A DNA stretch of 64,000 nucleotides from Mycobacterium palustre (GTDB lineage: Bacteria; Actinomycetota; Actinomycetes; Mycobacteriales; Mycobacteriaceae), in the NCBI RefSeq assembly GCF_002101785.1, contig NZ_LQPJ01000024.1:1-64000 (forward strand). The letters run 5' to 3'. The translations under genes and the position numbers were made by a program. The stretch's first letter is position 1; the number at the start of each line of letters is the position of its first letter. Shown here one piece after another: positions 56,018 through 64,000 of the stretch. Under the pieces are notes generated by a model. It saw only the letters and a program-made list of their open reading frames with translations. It made no database searches and was not told the origin of the DNA.

Positions 56018-57181
56018 CGGTGCCTGCGCCAGCGCCCGGGCCCATTCGATGTGGCGATGCTGCAGGCCCGGCTCGTTGCGCCCGAATATCAGGTGGTCGC
56101 GCGCACCCGATTCGAGGTTGGCCTGCAGTCCCTCGACCAGCCGGTAGTCCTCGTCGCGCACCGTGGCGTGGGCGTATTCGAAGACCGCCTGGGCGCCGGC
56201 GGCCACCGATTCCTCGGATACGTCCAAAGGAGTGGAGTTCTGGTGCACGGTGATCGACCTGCCCGGCCGGTCTCCAGGGTAGATCCGGAACAGCTCGCCG
56301 TTGGCAATGGTCACCGACAGCACGATGTTGGGAAACAGCGCGTAGATCACGACTATGTTGTGGAACGGGTCCCACTGCGCTTCGGGAACGTTGTCGAGTT
56401 CCAGGATCGTGTTGAGCGGGAAGATCAATCGGTGATGGGGCCCGTACGCGTCGAACACCGTGCAATTGCTGCGGGCGATGGTGGCGAAGGTCTGCCGGTG
56501 CACGGTGGCGAAATGGTAGTTCTCCGAGAAGGTGTCGACGGCCAGCTTCCAGTTGATCGGGCAGTCGAGCACCTTTTCGCCCAGCGGCGACCAACGGCCG
56601 ATGCCCCACGAGTCGAGCTCGTCGGCGAGCGGGCCCAGGTGTGCCGCGACGTCGAGCGTCGCACCCGGATCGAGTGCCACCCAAAGGAATCCGGCGAACT
56701 CGGCGGCCGGAAGTTCCGTCAGGCCGTCGGCGTTGAGGGCGGTGCCCCCCTGGCGGCGACCCGCGATGCCGGGGAAGCCCTCGCGACCGGGCAGGCCGAC
56801 CAACCGTCCGGTGTTGTCGTACGTCCACGCGTGGTACGGGCAGGTGAACCGCGTGGCGCGGCCGCATCCGGTCACGACCGGCGACTGGCGGTGCAGGCAG
56901 ACGTTGTCGAACGCGCGCACCGAGCCGTCGGACGTCCTGGTCAGCAGGATCGATCGCCCCATCACCGTCTTGGTGCAGTACGCGCCGGGCCCGGAAAGCT
57001 CCGAGGCGTAGCCGACCAGCTGGGGGCTGGCCATCAGCAGCGCCCTGTCCCTGTCGTGCCGCTCGACCGAGGTGTAGTCCCGGGCGTCGACCCGGTGCGG
57101 GGCGGGGGCCAGGTCGGTCGTCTTGTCGCGGGCCAACTTCAAAGCCCGTCGGGTCAGGTCGATCAGCTGGTCTCGGTCCAT
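56006..57181 (-). CDS. Rieske non-heme iron oxygenase, aromatic-ring-hydroxylating type
   Basis: A 391-residue oxygenase alpha subunit of a different branch from the other two. Rieske ligands are in NVCLHRQSPV and CPYHAWTYD; the mononuclear iron site is DTFSENYHFATVH, as in ring-hydroxylating and choline-monooxygenase-like enzymes. It is divergent from the MerR regulator, 41 bp apart, with a MerR-type promoter. The ATG is 6 bases after the -10, so the mRNA is probably leaderless. Confidence 0.9.
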   Translation of the reverse strand: MDRDQLIDLTRRALKLARDKTTDLAPAPHRVDARDYTSVERHDRDRALLMASPQLVGYASELSGPGAYCTKTVMGRSILLTRTSDGSVRAFDNVCLHRQSPVVTGCGRATRFTCPYHAWTYDNTGRLVGLPGREGFPGIAGRRQGGTALNADGLTELPAAEFAGFLWVALDPGATLDVAAHLGPLADELDSWGIGRWSPLGEKVLDCPINWKLAVDTFSENYHFATVHRQTFATIARSNCTVFDAYGPHHRLIFPLNTILELDNVPEAQWDPFHNIVVIYALFPNIVLSVTIANGELFRIYPGDRPGRSITVHQNSTPLDVSEESVAAGAQAVFEYAHATVRDEDYRLVEGLQANLESGARDHLIFGRNEPGLQHRHIEWARALAQAPSAV

Positions 57182-57187
57182 GTGCCC

Positions 57188-57218
57188 AGTACAGACCTTG
57201 CGACGGTTGTAAGGTCAA
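57188..57218 (-). promoter_or_regulatory. MerR-type promoter and operator driving the Rieske gene
   Basis: GACCTT (57194-57199) and AAGGTC (57211-57216) are perfect arms with an 11-bp centre. On the minus strand they lie within the 19-bp spacer between TTGACC (57213-57218) and TGTACT (57188-57193). A 19-bp spacer holding a dyad is the hallmark of promoters activated by DNA distortion by MerR proteins. Confidence 0.75.
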
Positions 57219-57222
57219 GCGC

Positions 57223-58095
57223 GTGGCTGAGCAGTTGCTGATCGGCGACGTCGCGGCCTTGACCGGGATCGCCTCGGGCCGCATCCGCCACTACGAAAAG
57301 ATCGGGCTGGTGCGCGCGGAGCATTTGTCCAACGGCTACCGGGTTTTCGGCGTCGAGCAGGTTCTCGACCTGTTGCGCATCGACCTGATGAGAAGCCTCG
57401 GGGTCGGCATCGGCGACATTCAGCGGCTACTCGAGGGCGGGCAGACCACGCTCGCCGATCTGCTCGACGAGCACCGCGCGTTGCTGGTGCGCCAGCGCGA
57501 CCGGCTGAATGAACTTATCGCAGCGATCGATTCGGCCACCGAGTCCCGCGGGGCGGGCCTCAACGAAGAGATCCTGCGCAGGCTGGCGACGACCCACCGC
57601 GACAGCATCGGAGTGATCGGGCGGCTCAGCGCCCCGCTGCCGGCGCCCGTCGCCGTCATGTACGCCGACCTGTTCGACGAGTGGCAGCTTCCGGTGCCGC
57701 CGTTGTTCGGCCAGATGGTCCTGCCCCCGGCGGCCAGCACGCTGCTGGCGCAGCTCGCCGAGACGCCCGGGCGTCGCGAGCTCTTCGACCGATTGCGCGG
57801 CCTGGCCGGCGACGTGGTCGCCCTCGGCGAAAACGACGAGGCCGCAACGCATCTCGCGCGCGATTGGATCGACCGCCAGCTGGTGAACCCGCTGCCCGAC
57901 GACGTGGTGAGCGTGCTGCGCGGGGTGCGACCGCTGCTGGAGCGCGACCCGGTGATCGTGCAGGGCTTCCGGGCGTGGGCGGGATCGATCAACCCGGCTG
58001 CCGCGCACTTCATCGACGAGATCGCGCGACAGACCGCGCGTCGCGGGCTGGAGGCCGTGAGCGTCATCGTGCTGCCGGGGGTGGCCGCGCCGTGA
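57223..58095 (+). CDS. MerR-family transcriptional regulator
   Basis: A 290-residue MerR regulator. Residues about 5-72 are the winged helix-turn-helix (LLIGDVAALTGIASGRIRHYEKIGLVRAEHLSNGYRVFGVEQVLDLLRI), then a dimerisation helix and a long C-terminal effector domain of about 180 residues, larger than in metal-sensing MerR proteins, so an organic ligand is likely. The start GTG is seven bases after TAAGGT, a leaderless layout. It should activate the divergent Rieske gene and control itself through the dyad between them. Confidence 0.88.
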   Translation: MAEQLLIGDVAALTGIASGRIRHYEKIGLVRAEHLSNGYRVFGVEQVLDLLRIDLMRSLGVGIGDIQRLLEGGQTTLADLLDEHRALLVRQRDRLNELIAAIDSATESRGAGLNEEILRRLATTHRDSIGVIGRLSAPLPAPVAVMYADLFDEWQLPVPPLFGQMVLPPAASTLLAQLAETPGRRELFDRLRGLAGDVVALGENDEAATHLARDWIDRQLVNPLPDDVVSVLRGVRPLLERDPVIVQGFRAWAGSINPAAAHFIDEIARQTARRGLEAVSVIVLPGVAAP

Positions 58096-58155
58096 TCGAC
58101 ATGTGACAAATGTGGTTGACGTGTCTGATGATGTTTTTGTCGTACCCTGTGGCGT

Positions 58156-58875
58156 GTGTCGGTCAGGCGCCGCGACGTCCTCAAACTCGCCGCCGCGACC
58201 CCCGCGCTGCTAGGGCTGGGCGTCGCGGCGGCGTCGCTGCGCGCCGCGCCGGCCTCGGGATCGCTCGGCACCCTGCTCGACTACGCCGCCGGGGTGATCC
58301 CGGCCAGCCAGATCAGGGCTGCCGGCGCGGTGGGAGCCATCCGCTACGTGTCCGACCGCCGGCCGGGGGGCAACTGGATGCTGGGTAAGCCGATCCAGGT
58401 CACCGAGGCCCGGGACCTGAGCAGCAATGGGCTCAAGATCGTCTCCTGCTACCAGTACGGCAAGGGCAATACCGCCGACTGGCTGGGCGGGGCCGCCGCG
58501 GGCCTCAAACACGCGCAGCGAGGAATGCAATTGCACGCGGCCGCGGGCGGTCCGGCCAGCGCCCCGATCTACGCCTCGATCGACGACGACCCGTCCTACG
58601 AGCAGTACAAACAGCAGATCGTGCCGTATCTGCGGTCCTGGGAATCGGTGATCGGTCACGAGCGCACCGGCGTGTACGCCAACTCCAAGACGATCGACTG
58701 GGCGGTGCACGACGGCCTCGGGTCGTACTTCTGGCAGCACAACTGGGGTTCGCCCAAGGGCTTCACCCATCCGGCCGCGCACCTGCATCAGGTCGAGATC
58801 GACAAGCGCAGCGTCGGCGGCGTCGGCGTAGACCTCAACGAGATCATCAAGCCCCAATTCGGGCAGTGGGTGTAG
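58156..58875 (+). CDS. Tat-exported DUF1906 protein (Rv2525c orthologue)
   Basis: A 239-residue exported protein. The N-terminus VSVRRRDVLKLAAATPALLGLGV is a twin-arginine signal (RRDVLK). The mature part is a DUF1906 glycoside hydrolase-like TIM barrel with acidic residues IYASIDDDPS and HQVEID. Rv2525c is known to be Tat-exported and to affect cell-wall properties and beta-lactam susceptibility; size and the following fas gene support orthology. The GTG is seven bases after TACCCT (58143-58148), the leaderless layout. Confidence 0.92.
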   Translation: MSVRRRDVLKLAAATPALLGLGVAAASLRAAPASGSLGTLLDYAAGVIPASQIRAAGAVGAIRYVSDRRPGGNWMLGKPIQVTEARDLSSNGLKIVSCYQYGKGNTADWLGGAAAGLKHAQRGMQLHAAAGGPASAPIYASIDDDPSYEQYKQQIVPYLRSWESVIGHERTGVYANSKTIDWAVHDGLGSYFWQHNWGSPKGFTHPAAHLHQVEIDKRSVGGVGVDLNEIIKPQFGQWV

Positions 58876-59387
58876 AGCGAATCAGAGCCCCGAGGGCCGC
58901 GGTCCCAGCAAACACTCGTTCGCTCACCGCCCGGCGCAGCGAACGCGGCCGACCCGACTGACGCGGCGTCAGCGAGCCGTAAGCGACCCGATTTTTTTAA
59001 CATAACGATTGCATAACAATCGGGCTTTGATCAGGGCAGTTATGCTTACTCGACCGTAACCACCTGCATGCAGGCCGTTTGTCGGCGCCGCCCGTTCGGC
59101 CGGTTGAAGCCGGTGTTACCCGGGACACGGTTACCCATGCGTAGAACTCACCAGTAACCGATCAACACGCAAAACGGGCACCGATCCTTATGACACTCTT
59201 AGTACAGCCGATGCAGTCCGCCGCGCCGCTCGGTCCATGTCGGTCCTAGGGGGCGGTCCGTTGACAGCACACCGGTCAGCCGCTTCCAGGCTGCGATTCG
59301 ACGCTGAATCGACGTAGCACGAGCAGGCCCACCGCTGGACCGGCCGAACGAACCGAGACGAAAAAGACGCACAGGGAGATACAGAAC
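58876..59387. promoter_or_regulatory. fas upstream region with nested inverted repeats
   Basis: 512 bp without a gene, mostly promoter and leader of fas. An AT-rich island at about 58987-59046 holds two nested repeats: CCCGATT (58987-58993) with AATCGGG (59018-59024), and CGATTG-N5-CAATCG (59006-59022). TATGCT at 59041-59046 could be a -10. In M. tuberculosis the fas promoter is controlled by FasR binding to inverted repeats; these are candidates for the equivalent sites. The leader after the putative -10 would be over 330 bases, unusually long. Confidence 0.5.
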
Positions 59388-62300
59388 GTGACGATCCACG
59401 AGCACGACCGGGTGTCCGCTGACCGCGACGGGACCGGCCCGCACCACGCCCACGCTCTGGTCGACCGTCTGACGGCCGGCGAGCCGTATGCCGTCGCGTT
59501 CGGAGGGCAGGGCAGCGCCTGGCTGGAGACCCTCGAGGAGCTGGTGTCGTCGGCCGGCATCGAATCCGAGCTGGCCACCCTGGTCGGAGAGGTGGAGCTG
59601 GCGCTCGAGCCGGTGGCAAACGAGCTGGTCGTCGTGCGTCCGATCGGTTTCGAGCCGCTGGCTTGGGTGCGTGCGCTCGCGGCCGAGGATCCGGTCCCGT
59701 CGGACAAGCACCTGACGTCGGCCGCGGTGTCGATACCCGGCGTGTTGCTCACCCAGATCGCGGCCGGGCGCGCCCTTTCCCGGCAGGGCATGGATTGGGC
59801 CGCGACCCCGCCGGTGGCCGTGGTCGGGCATTCGCAGGGCGTGCTCGCCGTCGAGGCGTTCAAGGCCGGGGGCGCGCGCGACGCGGAGCTGCTGGCGCTG
59901 GCCCAGCTGATCGGCGCGGCAGGCACGCTGGTGGCCCGCCGGCGGGGCATCTCGGTGCTCGGCGACCGCCCGCCGATGGTGTCGGTCACCAACGCCGACC
60001 CCGAGCGCATCCGCCGGCTCCTCGAGGAGTTCGCGCAGGACGTCCGTACCGTGCTTCCGCCGGTGCTGTCGATCCGCAACGGCCGCCGCTCGGTCGTCAT
60101 CACCGGCACCCCGGAGCAGCTTTCCCGCTTCGAGCTGTATTGCCAGCAGATCTCGGAGAAGGAAGAAGCCGAGCGTAAGAACAAGATCCGCGGCGGCGAC
60201 GTGTTTGCCCCGGTCTTCGACCCGGTGCAGGTGGAGGTTGGCTTCCACACGCCGCGGTTGGCCGACGGCATCGACATCGTCGGCGGCTGGGCCGAGAAGA
60301 TCGGCCTGGACGTCGCGCTGGCCCGCGCACTGACCGAGGCCATCCTGGTTAACGGCGTCGACTGGGTCGAGGAGATCACGGGCGTTCACCAAGCCGGCGC
60401 CCGCTGGATCCTCGACCTGGGCCCCGGTGACATCCTGACGCGGCTGACCGCGCCGGTGATCCGCGGCCTGGGCGTCGGCATCGTGCCGGCGGCCACCCGC
60501 GGCGGCCAGCGCAACCTCTTCACCGTCGGCGCCACCCCCGAGGTGGCCCGCGCCTGGTCGACGTACGCCCCGACCGTGGTCCGGCTGCCCGACGGCAGGG
60601 TCAAGCTTTCGACCAAGTTCACGCGGCTGACCGGGCGCTCGCCGATCCTGCTCGCGGGCATGACCCCGACGACCGTCGACGCCAAGATCGTGGCCGCCGC
60701 GGCCAACGCCGGCCACTGGGCCGAGCTCGCGGGCGGCGGGCAGGTCACCGAGGAAATTTTCGCCAGGCGCATCGAGGAGCTGTCCGGTCTGCTCGAGCCC
60801 GGCCGCACCTACCAGTTCAACTCGCTGTTCCTCGACCCGTACCTGTGGAAGCTTCAGGTTGGCGGCAAGCGACTGGTGCAGAAGGCGCGTCAGTCCGGCG
60901 CGGCGATCGATGGCCTGGTGATCAGCGCCGGCATCCCGGACCTGGAGGAAGCGGTCGAGCTGATCGGCGAGCTCAACGACGTCGGCATACGCCACGTCGT
61001 GTTCAAGCCCGGCACCGTCGAGCAGATCCGCTCGGTGATCCGCATCGCGACCGAGGTGCCCACCAAGCCGGTGATCGCCCACATCGAGGGCGGGCGCGCC
61101 GGCGGCCACCACTCCTGGGAAGACCTCGACGACTTGCTGCTGGCCACCTACTCCGAGCTGCGGTCGCGACCCAACATCACCGTCTGCGTCGGTGGCGGCA
61201 TCGGCACCCCCGAGCGGGCGGCCGAATATCTGTCCGGGCGCTGGGCGCAGGCCTACGGATTCCCGCTGATGCCGGTCGACGGCATCCTCGTCGGCACCGC
61301 GGCGATGGCGACGCTGGAGTCCACGACCTCGCCGTCGGTCAAGCGGATGCTCGTCGAGACCAACGGCACCGACGACTGGATCAGCGCCGGAAAAGCCAAG
61401 GGCGGCATGGCTTCCAGCCGCAGCCAGCTCGGCGCCGACATCCACGAGATCGACAACAGCGCGTCGCGGTGCGGCCGGCTGCTCGACGAGGTCGCCGGCG
61501 ACGCCGAGGCGGTCGCCGAACGCCGCGACGAGATCATCGCCGCGATGGCCAAGACGGCCAAGCCGTACTTCGGCGACGTCGGTGAGATGACCTACCTGCA
61601 GTGGCTGCGGCGCTACATCGAGCTGACCATCGGCGAGGGCAACTCGACCGCCGACACCGCCTCACCCGGCAGCCCGTGGCTGGCCGACACCTGGCGCGAC
61701 CGGTTCCAGCAGATGCTGCAGCGCGCCGAAGCCCGTTTGCACGCCAAGGAATTCGGCCCGATCGAGACGCTGTTCAACGATGCGGACCTGTTGGAGAGGC
61801 CGGACGAGGCCATCGCCACCCTGCTCGCGCACTACCCTGACGCCGAGTCCGTGCTGCTGCACCCGGCCGACGTGCCGTTCTTCGTCACGCTGTGCAAGAC
61901 GCTGGGCAAGCCGGTCAACTTCGTGCCGGTCCTCGACAAGGACGTGCGCCGCTGGTGGCGCAGCGACTCGCTGTGGCAGGCCCACGACGCCCGCTACGAC
62001 GCCGACCAGGTGTGCATCATCCCGGGCATCACGGCCGTCGCCGGCATCACCCGGATGGACGAACCCGTCGGCGAGCTGCTGGACCGCTTCGAGCAGGCCG
62101 CCATCGACGAGGCCCTCGCCTCGGGCGTGCAGCCCCGAGACGTGACGTCGCGCCGCCGCGGCCGCACCGACGTGACCGGGCCCCTGGCAGTGGTGCTCGA
62201 CGCCGCGGACGTGCAGTGGGCCGGCCGCACCACCACCAACCCGGTGCATCGCATCGCCGACCCGAGCGACTGGCTGGTGCATGACGGACCCGAAAGCCTG

Positions 62301-64000
62301 CGCGCCACACACTCTTCCACCGGTGCGCGGCTGGAGGTCAGCGGCGACCCGACCGACCAGCGGGTCGTGCTGCGCGTGCCGGTGTCCGGCGTCTGGGTCG
62401 ACATCCCGTTCGGTCTGCCGCCCAACACCATGGACGGCGGCATCCCCGTCCTCTCGACCGAAGACGCCACCACCGCCATGCGCGCGGTCCTGGCGATCGC
62501 CGCCGGGGTCGACGGCCCGGAGTTCTTGCCCCCCGTCAGCGACGGGACGGCGACCGTGACGGTGGACTGGGACCCCGAGCGGGTCGCCGACCACACCGGG
62601 GTCACGGCCACCTTCGGCCAGCCGCTGGCGCCCAGCCTCACCACCGTGCCCGACGCGCTTGTCGGCCCGTGCTGGCCGGCCGTGTTCGCGGCGATCGGTG
62701 CGGCCGTCACCGACACCGGTGTCCCCGTGGTCGAGGGCCTGCTGAGCCTGGTGCACCTCGACCACGCCGCCCACGTGGTCGGCAAGCTGCCGAGCGAGCC
62801 GGCCCAATTGACCATTGCCGCAACGGCTTCGCGGGCGGTCGACACCGACATGGGCCGGGTGGTCCCGGTCTCGGTGACCATCAGCCTGGCCGGGGACTCC
62901 GCGGCCGGAGTCGTTGCGACCCTCGACGAGCGTTTCGCGATCCTCGGCCGCACCGGTGCGGCCGAGCTCGCCGACCCCGTGCGCGCCGGGGGCGCGGTCT
63001 CGGAGAATGCCACCGACACGCCGCGGCGCCGCCGCCGCGACGTCACGATCAGCGCACCGGTCGACATGCGCCCCTTCGCGGTGGTGTCCGGGGACCACAA
63101 CCCCATCCACACCGACCGGGCGGCCGCGCTGCTGGCCGGCCTGGAATCCCCCATCGTGCACGGCATGTGGCTGTCGGCCGCCGCGCAGCACGCGGTGACC
63201 GCCACCGACGGTCAGGCCCGTCCGCCGGCCCGGCTGGTCGGCTGGACGGCCCGCTTCCTGGGCATGGTGCGGCCCGGCGACGAGGTCGACTTCCGCGTGG
63301 ACCGCGTCGGAATCGACCAGGGCGCAGAGGTTTTGGAGGTCGCCGCGCGCGTAGGCTCGGACCTGGTGATGTCGGCGACCGCCCGGCTGGCGTCCCCCAA
63401 GACGGTCTACGCGTTCCCCGGCCAGGGCATCCAGCACAAGGGCATGGGCATGGAGGTGCGCGCCCGGTCCAAGGCGGCCCGCAAGGTGTGGGACAGCGCC
63501 GACCAGTTCACCCGCGACACCCTGGGCTTCTCGGTCCTGCACGTGGTGCGCGACAACCCGACCAGCATCATCGCCAGCGGCGTGCACTACCACCACCCGG
63601 ACGGCGTGCTCTACCTGACCCAGTTCACCCAGGTCGCGATGGCCACCGTGGCCGCGGCCCAGGTTGCCGAGATGCGCGAGCAGGGCGCCTTTGTCGAAGG
63701 TGCCATCGCGTGCGGCCACTCCGTCGGCGAGTACACCGCCCTGGCCTGCGTGACCGGCATCTACGAGCTGGAAGCCTTGCTGGAGATGGTGTTTCACCGC
63801 GGCTCGAAGATGCACGACATCGTGCCGCGCGACGAGCTGGGGCGTTCCAACTACCGGCTGGCGGCCATCCGCCCGTCGCAGATCGACCTGCCCGACGAGG
63901 AGGTGCCGGCCTTCGTCGCCGAGATCGCCGAGCGCACAGGCGAATTCCTCGAGATCGTCAACTTCAACCTGCGGGGGTCGCAGTATGCGATCGCCGGCAC
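59388..64000 (+). CDS. fas: Type I fatty acid synthase (partial, runs off the window)
   Basis: The first 1,537 codons of mycobacterial FAS-I, a single giant protein (about 3,070 residues in M. tuberculosis) that makes C16-C26 acyl-CoAs. In order: an acetyltransferase domain with nucleophile Ser 149 in GHSQGVL; an enoyl reductase domain with RAGGHHSWEDLDDLL near residue 570; a hotdog dehydratase region with SGDHNPIHTDRAA near residue 1235; and the malonyl/palmitoyl transferase with GHSVGEYTAL near residue 1445. ACP, ketoreductase and ketosynthase lie outside the window. The GTG start (VTIHEHDRVSADRD) matches the Rv2524c N-terminus and follows AGGGAG. It lies behind the Rv2525c orthologue as in M. 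tuberculosis. Confidence 0.98.
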   Translation, partial: MTIHEHDRVSADRDGTGPHHAHALVDRLTAGEPYAVAFGGQGSAWLETLEELVSSAGIESELATLVGEVELALEPVANELVVVRPIGFEPLAWVRALAAEDPVPSDKHLTSAAVSIPGVLLTQIAAGRALSRQGMDWAATPPVAVVGHSQGVLAVEAFKAGGARDAELLALAQLIGAAGTLVARRRGISVLGDRPPMVSVTNADPERIRRLLEEFAQDVRTVLPPVLSIRNGRRSVVITGTPEQLSRFELYCQQISEKEEAERKNKIRGGDVFAPVFDPVQVEVGFHTPRLADGIDIVGGWAEKIGLDVALARALTEAILVNGVDWVEEITGVHQAGARWILDLGPGDILTRLTAPVIRGLGVGIVPAATRGGQRNLFTVGATPEVARAWSTYAPTVVRLPDGRVKLSTKFTRLTGRSPILLAGMTPTTVDAKIVAAAANAGHWAELAGGGQVTEEIFARRIEELSGLLEPGRTYQFNSLFLDPYLWKLQVGGKRLVQKARQSGAAIDGLVISAGIPDLEEAVELIGELNDVGIRHVVFKPGTVEQIRSVIRIATEVPTKPVIAHIEGGRAGGHHSWEDLDDLLLATYSELRSRPNITVCVGGGIGTPERAAEYLSGRWAQAYGFPLMPVDGILVGTAAMATLESTTSPSVKRMLVETNGTDDWISAGKAKGGMASSRSQLGADIHEIDNSASRCGRLLDEVAGDAEAVAERRDEIIAAMAKTAKPYFGDVGEMTYLQWLRRYIELTIGEGNSTADTASPGSPWLADTWRDRFQQMLQRAEARLHAKEFGPIETLFNDADLLERPDEAIATLLAHYPDAESVLLHPADVPFFVTLCKTLGKPVNFVPVLDKDVRRWWRSDSLWQAHDARYDADQVCIIPGITAVAGITRMDEPVGELLDRFEQAAIDEALASGVQPRDVTSRRRGRTDVTGPLAVVLDAADVQWAGRTTTNPVHRIADPSDWLVHDGPESLRATHSSTGARLEVSGDPTDQRVVLRVPVSGVWVDIPFGLPPNTMDGGIPVLSTEDATTAMRAVLAIAAGVDGPEFLPPVSDGTATVTVDWDPERVADHTGVTATFGQPLAPSLTTVPDALVGPCWPAVFAAIGAAVTDTGVPVVEGLLSLVHLDHAAHVVGKLPSEPAQLTIAATASRAVDTDMGRVVPVSVTISLAGDSAAGVVATLDERFAILGRTGAAELADPVRAGGAVSENATDTPRRRRRDVTISAPVDMRPFAVVSGDHNPIHTDRAAALLAGLESPIVHGMWLSAAAQHAVTATDGQARPPARLVGWTARFLGMVRPGDEVDFRVDRVGIDQGAEVLEVAARVGSDLVMSATARLASPKTVYAFPGQGIQHKGMGMEVRARSKAARKVWDSADQFTRDTLGFSVLHVVRDNPTSIIASGVHYHHPDGVLYLTQFTQVAMATVAAAQVAEMREQGAFVEGAIACGHSVGEYTALACVTGIYELEALLEMVFHRGSKMHDIVPRDELGRSNYRLAAIRPSQIDLPDEEVPAFVAEIAERTGEFLEIVNFNLRGSQYAIAG

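Noticed and set aside
59199..63815. Two long minus-strand open frames antisense to fas
   Set aside because: fas is certain from its domain order and N-terminus; the antisense frames have shadow composition (Asp/Gly/Arg/His-rich) and no ribosome binding sites.

Overview
The window is GC-rich mycobacterial DNA. The best genus markers are at the right end: an orthologue of the Tat-exported DUF1906 protein Rv2525c, followed by the first 1,537 codons of the type I fatty acid synthase gene fas (Rv2524c), which runs off the edge. A PAS-RsbU-RsbW-RsbV protein matching Rv1364c and two orphan Mce-associated membrane proteins matching Rv1362c/Rv1363c also point to Mycobacterium. GTG starts, 4-base ATGA/GTGA overlaps, leaderless starts and F420-type luciferase-like enzymes fit this. 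I cannot assign a species from sequence alone.

Layout. 1-2500: a LuxR/AAA regulator cut short by what looks like an IS21-type element end, a small hypothetical gene, a gene-poor stretch, a secreted DUF4189 protein and a lipoprotein. 2744-19124: a catabolic block with SCP-x thiolase, CoA-transferase, P450, acyl-CoA ligase, isochorismatase-like protein, Rieske oxygenase, a broken Baeyer-Villiger monooxygenase (BVMO), luciferase-like oxidoreductases, an alpha/beta hydrolase, a carboxyltransferase/BVMO chimera, a second P450 and a serine-hydrolase lipoprotein. 19247-24809: two SDRs, an NDMA-type alcohol dehydrogenase, a P450 and an HSL-fold protein lacking its catalytic Ser and His. 24822-30818: Mce-associated pair, an acyl-CoA dehydrogenase (FadE) pair and the Rv1364c-like regulator. 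31098-57181: a second, larger catabolic block with amidohydrolase, TetR-hotdog fusion regulator, ferredoxin and ferredoxin reductase, two acyl-CoA ligases, four consecutive FadE genes, GntR regulator, double CoA-transferase, P450, two Rieske oxygenases, MaoC-type hydratases and an aldehyde dehydrogenase. 57223-64000: MerR regulator, Rv2525c-like gene, fas.

Working together: the P450s, Rieske enzymes, BVMO and luciferase-like enzymes would oxygenate a hydrophobic substrate. The ferredoxins and reductase would feed them electrons. Alcohol and aldehyde dehydrogenases and SDRs would oxidise the products. The ligases and CoA-transferases would make CoA esters for FadE, MaoC and thiolase. The substrate is unknown; a terpenoid, steroid-like or alicyclic acid is an inference from enzyme classes.

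Most notable: (i) a roughly 3.7-kb inversion with breakpoints inside a BVMO gene and a carboxyltransferase gene, giving two reciprocal chimeras, one an in-frame 857-residue protein; (ii) a repeated operator-like element, GCTAT-N10-ATAGC, in five promoter regions of the cluster, and a second element, TTACAGTA, in three; (iii) a TetR regulator fused to a hotdog thioesterase domain; (iv) a MerR-type promoter with a 19-bp spacer driving a Rieske oxygenase.
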